Source: Cephalotus follicularis
Lineage: Eukaryota > Streptophyta > Magnoliopsida > Oxalidales > Cephalotaceae
Assembly (NCBI GenBank): GCA_001972305.1
Contig: BDDD01001821.1
Location: 70,715-134,714 of the forward strand
Length of the DNA: 64,000 bases
Reading direction: 5' to 3'
Shown here: one piece after another, positions 57,205-64,000 of the stretch
Layout of the letters: each line of letters starts with the position of its first letter
Position numbering within the stretch: the stretch's first letter is position 1
The notes under the pieces: generated by a model
The model's input: only the letters and a program-made list of their open reading frames with translations
Told to the model about the DNA's origin: nothing
Databases searched by the model: none
Program-made: the position numbers and the translations under genes

Positions 57205-58014
57205 TTTTCTTTATCAGATTTGACAAAGCGAAATCCTATGAGATAGAGAAGTTGAAAGGATTTCCGATGATGATGCAGAGGAATGGACAAGCGTGACAAA
57301 TTCTGAGCAGAGAAAAGCAAGGGCAACGATATTAATCCAAATTTGTGGACGAGTCGGGAAAAATCAAGAACAAATTGTCAATTAGTCAGCGAAAAAAGTG
57401 CAATTAATAAAATGGAGACGAGCCACAAAAAATGATAGACAGACATATGAAGTGACAGTAATGTTCTCTTCAAATTATAATGACAAACCTAACTATCTAT
57501 ACGGTTCGAGACATATAGAATCACGTTGTAAGCATAACAACTAACAGAAGATGTAAAATTCTTACAATTCATAAGCCCAATAATCATGAAATAACAATAA
57601 CGCACTAAGCAATATATTTGTCTGTATTGAGACAGGTATTTTTGTAAACAACTTTCCAACACTACCTTATCCATGAACGACCCAGTTTTATAATGTGACT
57701 CAAGAAAGGGAAAAGATAATTAATTTAGTAACTGGGTTTGATTGTTTAAGTGACGAGAAGAAGGGAGAGTTTACCTGGTTGAATTACATGCAGAAGAAGA
57801 TAGAAGCTGAATTGGCATCGTTTAATGAGAAATAAAATATAGTAGCAGTTTTTTCATAGTCATAGATGTAGAAAGTGAAATTCACGATAGAGATAGCACG
57901 CACTGAAGCTTTATAATTATCACAGTAAGCTTTTTTTTTCGTTCATATCCCACTGACATATAGCATCTGCTGTTCTCCATATATATATACCGCAAAAACA
58001 AATACTCTTGGTAC
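57205..58014. other. Upstream region of the YceD-family gene
   Basis: About 800 bp upstream of the start codon hold the presumed 5' UTR and promoter. Short AT-rich tracts are present (for example TATATATATA at 57979-57988), but no element can be assigned with confidence. I see no other gene. Confidence 0.4.
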
Positions 58015-58325
58015 TTATATTTTTCGTACTCTTTTATTTTTAGTTTTTTATTAATATATGATTATATTTTTTAAATTCAAATTATCAATTTTTCAGTTCA
58101 TCAAAAATCTATAAGTATGATGTCTTTAATGATATTTGCAAAAAACTGTATAACAATCGAATTTGTTATGTATCAAAAGCATATTAATAGATTTCTAATT
58201 GACTTGAAAATTGATATGCACGATCTATATAAATAGTTGACAAAATTCAATGGTTGAATTTAAAAAATATAATTATATGATACGATAAAAAACTAAGTAT
58301 GAAAGAATATGAAGGAGATAAGCAT
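58015..58325. mobile_element. MITE-like element with long inverted arms, about 310 bp
   Basis: The left arm (58015-58081: CTTATATTTTTCGTACTC...TTTTTTAAATTCAA) and the right arm (58255-58325) are inverted repeats of about 65-70 bp, best over GTTTTTTAT...ATTATATTTTTTAAATTCAA. The centre is AT-rich and encodes nothing. The shape is that of a foldback-type or Mutator-like MITE. It lies about 0.8 kb upstream of the host gene. A target duplication was not resolved. Confidence 0.7.
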
Positions 58326-58330
58326 AAAAA

Positions 58331-58658
58331 TAAAAGATCTCTTTGACATCAATTTTACTTAATCCGTTTAAGGCAGTCATAATGTAAAAACATGGTCGTT
58401 TTGGAAACTATTAAGCTTTAATTTGATTATTTAATATATTATGCCGAGATTTTTATTTTTATAAATTTAGCTTATTTGTAATTGTTTGTTTTCATACCTT
58501 TTAAATACTCATGTTAGTTGTTTTTATTTTAGAAAAACTATTGTTTAGTCATAATTATGCATATTTTTTTAATTTCAAAATTTTTGCATACTTTTGTTGT
58601 TTTTATGCTTTTAGATTCTTATAATAATTGTTATGATTGTAGATAAATTATTGGTTAA
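58331..58658. other. AT-rich spacer
   Basis: Between the MITE and LTR K I see only AT-rich DNA with T-runs and no supported feature. Confidence 0.5.
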
Positions 58659-59420
58659 TGTTGATGCAAAAATCCTTCCTTCAACAGTATCCTACGTGGA
58701 AGACTTTGATTTGTTAATACAAACGCTGGAATATGTCCGAGAAGAAGCTTTGGTGACTAATAATTCCTGCGCAAGTGAAACAAACACGTTGAAGGTTCAG
58801 GAGGTTGTTCTCTCGGAGACACTCCGACGCTCGAGTTAGGCAATGCACAGAGAATATAGAGTACTTTTGAGAGTAAAAATGGATGACCTTCGTTTAGGCT
58901 GTGAAACTGGTATTTATAGTGTTAGTTTGTAACTGTCTGAGCGTGAATTGCGGAGGTGATAGCTGTCCCCTAAGGAAATGCCGAGGATCTCGGGATTTTT
59001 CTTATCTCCACCTGATTTTGCGTAACTGTTTGCTGATATTGCGGAGGTAAATCCTTGTAATGTTGGCTTGACTTTCGGGCCTTATCTGGTGAAGGAGGAA
59101 ATGATTCTCTGAAATACTGCCGAGGATCTCAGCTGGGGTCCTCTGGAGGACGACCGAGGATCCTGACCTTCTCCTTCTCTGCCCCGGAATGTTGGTTGGT
59201 CCTAGTGTCATACTGTTGTGGACGAGGGGATCCTCTGACGAGGAGCCGAGGATCTCTCATATTTGTCCTCTGGAAGTCGAGGACATCATCTACTTCCTTC
59301 GTTGGAATTTAATGATCTTCCTCTATGTTTCATACATGTAAGCTCTGACCCACTTATGCACGTGGCAATATCCACATAGGACATGTGTCACTATAGGTAT
59401 AGATAGATTTTTTGCCGTAT
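58659..59420 (-). repeat. Gypsy K: 3' LTR, 762 bp
   Basis: On the minus strand it opens TGATACGGCAAAAAATC after a purine tract (GAAGAAGGAACAGGGGGG, about 59425-59445) and ends GCATCAACA. Both ends match the LTR of element D. A TATA box CTATAAATACC lies at 58909-58919 (minus), followed by a GTCTCCGAGAGAACAACCTCC hairpin region parallel to D. GAGGATC repeats (for example GCCGAGGATCTC) are scattered in its upstream half. Confidence 0.75.
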
Positions 59421-61550
59421 CATATGCCCCCCTGTTCCTTCTTCTCTGCCCTTAGCAGAGGAGGAGGAACAAAGCTGAGAGTTGTTACTCGGCATAACTT
59501 CGTGGTAGTGTTGGATTCAAACTGACAGAGGAAAAAGATCTTTGTGGGATTCTTTGACAACACCAGGCTGGCCTGATAAAGATTAAAAAGCAGAGGTGGA
59601 GGGCTCTTGCTCAGTTCGTCACCTTGGGACATGGTTGGGCTTGCCTTAGCATCTTTGGGCCCAAACCTAGCATTCTTAGTAGGCGTTTCGAACACAATTT
59701 ACACGTGGCAGGTCCTACATAACTCCCGCTTTGTCTCTTCGTTTCCCGCACCAGATCCAACGGTCCATTTGATCTCTAGAGATTGTGTGGCTTGGATCTT
59801 TTCTTGAGTCTTTAAAAAGATATTTTCTTCTTCGATATGCTTCTTTTTACTCTCTTCGTCGTCAGAAGGTCATCCCGTTGTGCTAGACTTCTCTGGTTTC
59901 TTGGGCTGTCAAGTCAATCTAACTTCCTTCATCCATCTTCAAACTTCTAGGTGAGTTTTTCTTAGCTGTCTATTTTTTCTGCCTATCCTAGATCTTTGCC
60001 TTAGGTTCTCTCAGTTTCCCATACCCCTTCTCTGGTTGAGATGGCTAGAAATGAGAGAAATCGTAGATCTCCTACCCCTAAGGATGTCACTCCCTTGGCG
60101 ATGGTGGTACCTATCGCCGAGGGCTCCCGTAGCTCTGAGGGAAGTGTGGGTACTGCCATGGGAGCCCCTGATGCTCCCGCCGCTGAAGTTAGACCTCAAA
60201 GCTCTGCTGACTACCTTGAACTGAGTACCCTTTCCCGTGGGAAAGTATTAGAACTCGCCAAAAAACACCGTTTTCCTGGGGCATAAGATTTAACCTCCCC
60301 TAAGATCCCCAGATGGCTTTAGAGAGCGGACCTGGCCTCTTCGTGGTGTTTGAGGATACCCTTTCACACGGCCTGCGAATACCAGTGTCCCCTTTTGCTA
60401 CTTTGATCCTGAGGAGTTTTGGGTTGTACCCCACACTCCTCCAACCGCAGTCCTGGAGCTTTGTAATGGGTTTCTTGGTCAAGTGTCTCGAATCAGAGGT
60501 CACGGCGACTGTGGGATTATTTAAAGAGTTCCACGCTCTTTCGACCTCCCTAGGTAAGAGTGGATACTTTTTCAAATCCCGCCCTGGCGGCAAGAAACTG
60601 CTAATAAAGCCTACCAAATCCATCAAGAACTGGAGGATGAGGTATGTACTGATAAAGAACCATCTTGAGTTCATTGCCCCCCGCTGGTGTGACACACTAG
60701 ATACACCACTCATGAATAAGGGGTCTCGTCTGTCTTCGAGAGAAAAGGTGGACCTCGGCAAGCTCTTGGCCTTAGAGGTCGAGGAGGTGAACTCAGCGAT
60801 TCTTGAGGATTGTCTGATTCGAGTTGGGTTGGGCACGATTCCCGGCCAAGTTCCCCACTGGGGTGATTCCAAGGACACCTCAAAGGGGGCAGACGTTCAG
60901 GGGGAGAAAGTGCAGGATAGATGCTCAACTGATGAGCCGGGGGAAAGCTGTATTAAGCCTCCATCTCTTCCTTTAAATTTATTTCTTCCAATGCTTATTT
61001 CATCTCTGACCGTTTTATTTTCTTGTGGCTTCTTTCAGCAATGACTCCTCGGCGCGTCTTTTTTGACATCCTGAAGGGCACTGACAAAAAAAAATTGTTG
61101 CAGACGGCTCAAAAAAGACCGAAAAGTTTGCTGAGATCGGAGGGTCAAAGAAAAAAACCAACGCTCCCGAGGCTGCTAGGGGTGCTACTGTCTCCTCGCT
61201 ACTGAGAAGAGGAAAGATGGGAGCAAGAGGTCCATCGAAGAAAGCTCCCCTAGTGAGGTCAATGTGCCCCTGAGGAAGAAAAGCAGAAAAGGGAAGGGTG
61301 CCGAGGAGGTTGTCACTCTTGGCACGAGTCCGCAGGACCCAATCTTGCTTCCCCCTCCTCGGGAGATTAATAGTGTTCTCAGCGACCTGGAGGCTTTGGA
61401 TGGCTCCAAATTAACTCTGAATGCTCCTGGGGTCCCTCAGGCAGTTAGCCAACTGGTCTTCTTTCCCTTGGAAATGATGGCGAGGAAGGAGTGGACCAAC
61501 GAGGAGTTTGTAACACAGTGTCTTCAGAGCAACCTCAGGGTAAGTGACCT
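59421..61550 (+). pseudogene. Gypsy K: antisense gene with Transposase_28-like domain
   Basis: K lies on the minus strand, so its antisense gene reads on the plus strand. A proline/serine/alanine-rich start (MARNERNRRSPTP, 60041) precedes the domain GLFVVFEDTLSHGLRIPVSP ... FVMGFLVKCLESEVTATVGLF (60330-60530) and FKSRPGGKKLLIKPTKSIKNW, clearly homologous to D's antisense product. Splice-like sites match D: TTTCTTTCAG before ATGACTCCTCGG (about 61041) and CAGG|GTAAGTG near 61540. 59450-60040 may be its promoter and 5' UTR, with a CT-rich leader. The gene is cut by LTR H at 61551 and is broken. Confidence 0.75.
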
Positions 61551-62089
61551 TGTCACACCCCGTTCCCATAGCAACAATAAAAGTGGTGGCAATCAACATA
61601 TAAATCCGGCTTATGCAATTTATCATAAATTTAAAACTTTCCATATCCATTAACTTGCGAAAGTATTTAAATATAAGCCGAATAATAACGTAACATGCAT
61701 CCCATACTACATGCTACAACAATAAACATCATCAAAGTTAACTGCCCACAAACGGAGCGTGAACAATATACAACAATATATCGATTCATTTATTACAATG
61801 ATCCATTGACATTTCTCAAAAGTAAAAACAACATAAAACTCCATTCGCTCCACGGAGCTCAACGGTAACAATCCGCTGCATCAACCTGAAATCAATCTGA
61901 AATTGTAGGGGGTTAGCCTTTGTCCTCACTCGGCTAAGTATAAATACAGTTCGGTTTCAATGATAATGCATGTCATGTATGAATGCACAGTGATGCAGTA
62001 CGGTATATATAACAGTATATACATATATGTATCTATATATGCATATACACAGTACAGGTGCAACCCGTTAGGGCTACATCAACACAATC

Positions 62090-62600
62090 ACGGTCATGTC
62101 CTCAGCGGACCAGTCACATACATGTCCTCAAAGGACCGAGCAAACCATCAGTTATGCCTCAACGGGCCAACAACCAGTCCGAGTCCGATATCTACCACCC
62201 GAAGGTTGGTAGTATCACATATCGATGCTAACCGGCACGTAGGCGGGGAAAGCTCGATCAAACAATCAATCAAACACGTCCAAAGGACCAACCACTACGA
62301 AGCGACGCTAACCGTCCCGGACCAGAAAAGCTCGCGGCTATCTGGCCCCAAGCTGGGAAAGCTCGCCCCATGTCGATACTAACCGTCCAGGGCTAGGAAA
62401 GCTCACAGGCTAACCGGCACATGGCTAGGAATAGCTCGACCATCAGTCAATGATGCTAACCGGCCCCGAGCTAGGAAAGCGCACAGCTAACCGTCTCGTG
62501 GTGCTAGGAAAGCTCAACAATCCAAAGATGCTAACCGGCCCCGAGCTAGGAAAGCGCGTAGCTAACCGTCCCGTGGTGCTAGGAAAGCTCACAATCAATC
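62090..62600. repeat. GCTAACCGKCC...GCTAGGAAAGCTC repeats in LTR H
   Basis: Units made of GCTAACCG, then a CCCGTGGTGCTAGGAAAGCTC-like part, recur throughout. A higher-order 75-bp unit starting GATGCTAACCGGCCCCGAG is repeated at 62452 and 62527. A related TAGCAC repeat is found at the same relative place in LTR F (about 25-190). Confidence 0.75.
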
Positions 62601-63138
62601 AATAACATCCACGTTACTAGCACGGCGGCTAAGTAACAACAATCAATACACGGTAAACGATACTAGCACGGTGGCTAAGTACCAACACTATTCACAATCA
62701 CGATAACAGTGCAATCACAGCACACAAAACCACTCAAGTAGTTTATAAAATAAATACTTGGTCAAAACATCTCGTTCAAAACATTGCAGTTCGTTTCCAA
62801 AACGTTTAAAAGTAAAAATACTTACAACATATAAATATTTGTCAAAATATATATATAACTCTCCATTTCCCAAGTAAATTATGCTTCATAAAATACTTGC
62901 AACAATACATTTCCCTTCAAACACTTCAAGTAATTTATAGATATAAATACTTGAAACATATATATTTGTCAATATATATAACAATCCTTTTGGAAAACAT
63001 ACTTTTCCATATAACAATGATTTAATAAACCATTTATACACTTCTAAAATGAAGAACATTTTAGAAAACAGGTGATAGCTCAATCAACAATCGTATGCAA
63101 TGCGAACATTTGCTCAATAATGCAAACGGGCTCTATTC

Positions 63139-63390
63139 GCGTCAACATACACCATATAGGCGTTAATGTTCAACCCAATCACTTAAGCGTCGCCGCTTAA
63201 CTCTTAGTGTCAACGCGTTCAACCATAAACTTTACGCGTCAACATCTCATCCCTTTGGCGTCGATGCTCTGAGGTAGGAACCTCAGGCGTCAACGGCACA
63301 CATGTCCATTCTCACATACAACAAATCATGACGTCGACGTTTTCCGTAAGCGTCGACATTTTTCGCGAATTCTTTCCTAAGCGTCGATGG
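63139..63390. repeat. Palindrome-pair array H (GCGTCRACG units)
   Basis: Units start at 63139/63160, 63187/63207, 63236/63258, 63287, 63331/63350 and 63381. Within-pair spacing is 19-22 bp and pair period about 48-50 bp. Cores are GCGTCAAC, GCGTCGAT, GCGTCGAC and ACGTCGAC. The spacing rule is the same as in arrays A, E and F. Confidence 0.85.
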
Positions 63391-64000
63391 TTAAGCGAAC
63401 CAAAACACGGTTCCTTCAACACGTCTCAAAACCAAAAGAGTTCAAAACACAGAACACGTCATTCAATTCGCAATCATCGCAAAACACAATATGCAGACAC
63501 GTTAACTATTTATAGCAACCCTAACACAGTCACACAATCCACATTCCGCAAACCATGCATTTCATCAATGGCATTACAATATTATTAAACTCAAACTTGC
63601 ATGTATAGCTTCCCTTACCTGTTACAGCAACACAGTCGAGCCGCAGGTTCAATTGCCGAACCTTTTCGATAATCGTTGAACCGAAGCCGGTTCTCGCCAA
63701 TTGATCAATTCCTCGATGCCAAATCCAATTGCCGCTTACACACTGCACATACAACACATTTCCGTTATGTTCGACACACAAAACATTTCCGTCGTCGAAA
63801 CGCCGGCCGGATTCCGACCGACACAACCAGGCGACAAAACACCCATCAACGGGTTCCACATTGAACGGTCTACTCAAAACTGGTCAAGACTCGCCGGGAA
63901 TCGGCGCCGAACGCCGTGCCACAGCCGACAGTGAGTTGCGACTCACTGAGTCAACTCGCCGGACCTCCACAAGTCCGATCACCACCCAAAAATGCCACAC

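Larger units (their letters stand above)
61551..64000 (-). mobile_element. LTR H: long gypsy-type LTR, runs past the window end
   Basis: The left end TGTCACACCCCG cuts the antisense gene of K just after a splice-donor-like site; GACCT (61546-61550) would be its target duplication. The layout parallels F and G: variable tandem repeats (62090-62600), an AT-rich part, a palindrome array (63139-63390), a TATA box on the minus strand at about 63507-63516 (CTATAAATAG in reverse), and a splice-like CTTACCTGTTACAGC block near 63618. More than 2.45 kb is inside the window. No coding remnant is seen. Confidence 0.65.

Noticed and set aside
60041-61550. Plus-strand frames of K considered as a second host gene
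   Set aside because: They are homologous to the antisense product of element D and lie next to a matching LTR with TATA box and purine tract, so they belong to a retroelement.
63139-63390. Palindrome arrays considered as a CRISPR array
   Set aside because: Repeats are 8-12 bp, imperfect, and differ within an array, spacers vary in length, and the context is a plant LTR. None of this fits CRISPR.

Overview
This window is a stretch of nuclear DNA from a flowering plant, probably a eudicot. It has one intron-containing nuclear gene with a likely chloroplast target, AT-rich spacers, MITE-like elements, and otherwise layers of LTR retrotransposons of plant Ty1/copia and Ty3/gypsy (Tat-like) type. 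I see no rRNA, tRNA or CRISPR feature. I labelled the retroelements A to M for cross-reference; all of them are fossils.

Layout. 1-2250: long gypsy-type LTR F (minus), inside copia E, whose 3' end and 2.7-kb LTR follow to 5037. E lies in an old Tat-like gypsy element D, seen as an integrase piece at 5038-5228 and again at 18098-23198 with its antisense gene and 3' LTR. Between the D pieces is a 12.9-kb block of copia A (5229-18097), flanked by the 5-bp duplication CTACC, with inverted copies of the same family and a solo LTR (M, 5306-6507, duplication ATAAT). 23199-25719: AT-rich DNA, a MITE and a copia gag scrap. 25720-37436: decayed Tat-like element I with an antisense plant-mobile-domain gene. 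37544-38236: another Tat-like LTR (J). 38241-46645: copia B, split by a younger minus-strand copia C (38412-45234, duplication CAAAA, 488-bp LTRs about 96% identical by hand count). 46650-48228: gypsy-type LTR G. 48229-50742: AT-rich spacer with a degenerate repeat. 50748-54017: a 3.27-kb solo LTR, L (duplication CGTAT), full of tandem repeats. 54976-57204: the host gene (minus). 58015-58325: a MITE. 58659-61550: 3' part of K, a minus-strand relative of D, cut by long LTR H, which runs off the window.

Host gene. It encodes a DUF177/YceD protein (plastid large-subunit rRNA accumulation factor family) in two coding exons. The reading frame carries a TAG inside exon 1. That TAG is part of an alternative AG|GTAG donor which, if used, removes the stop and keeps the frame.

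Most unusual signal. Six retroelement families from both superfamilies (A, C, E, F, G, H) carry non-coding arrays of short palindromes centred on TCGA, such as CAGTCGACTG, GCGTCGACGC and GACGTCGATGTC. They usually come in pairs 19-22 bp apart, repeated about every 50 bp. The arrays lie in LTRs and in the untranslated leader between primer-binding site and gag. Outer sequence differs between families while spacing and symmetry are kept. I know of no name for this module; it is the best candidate here for an undescribed system.
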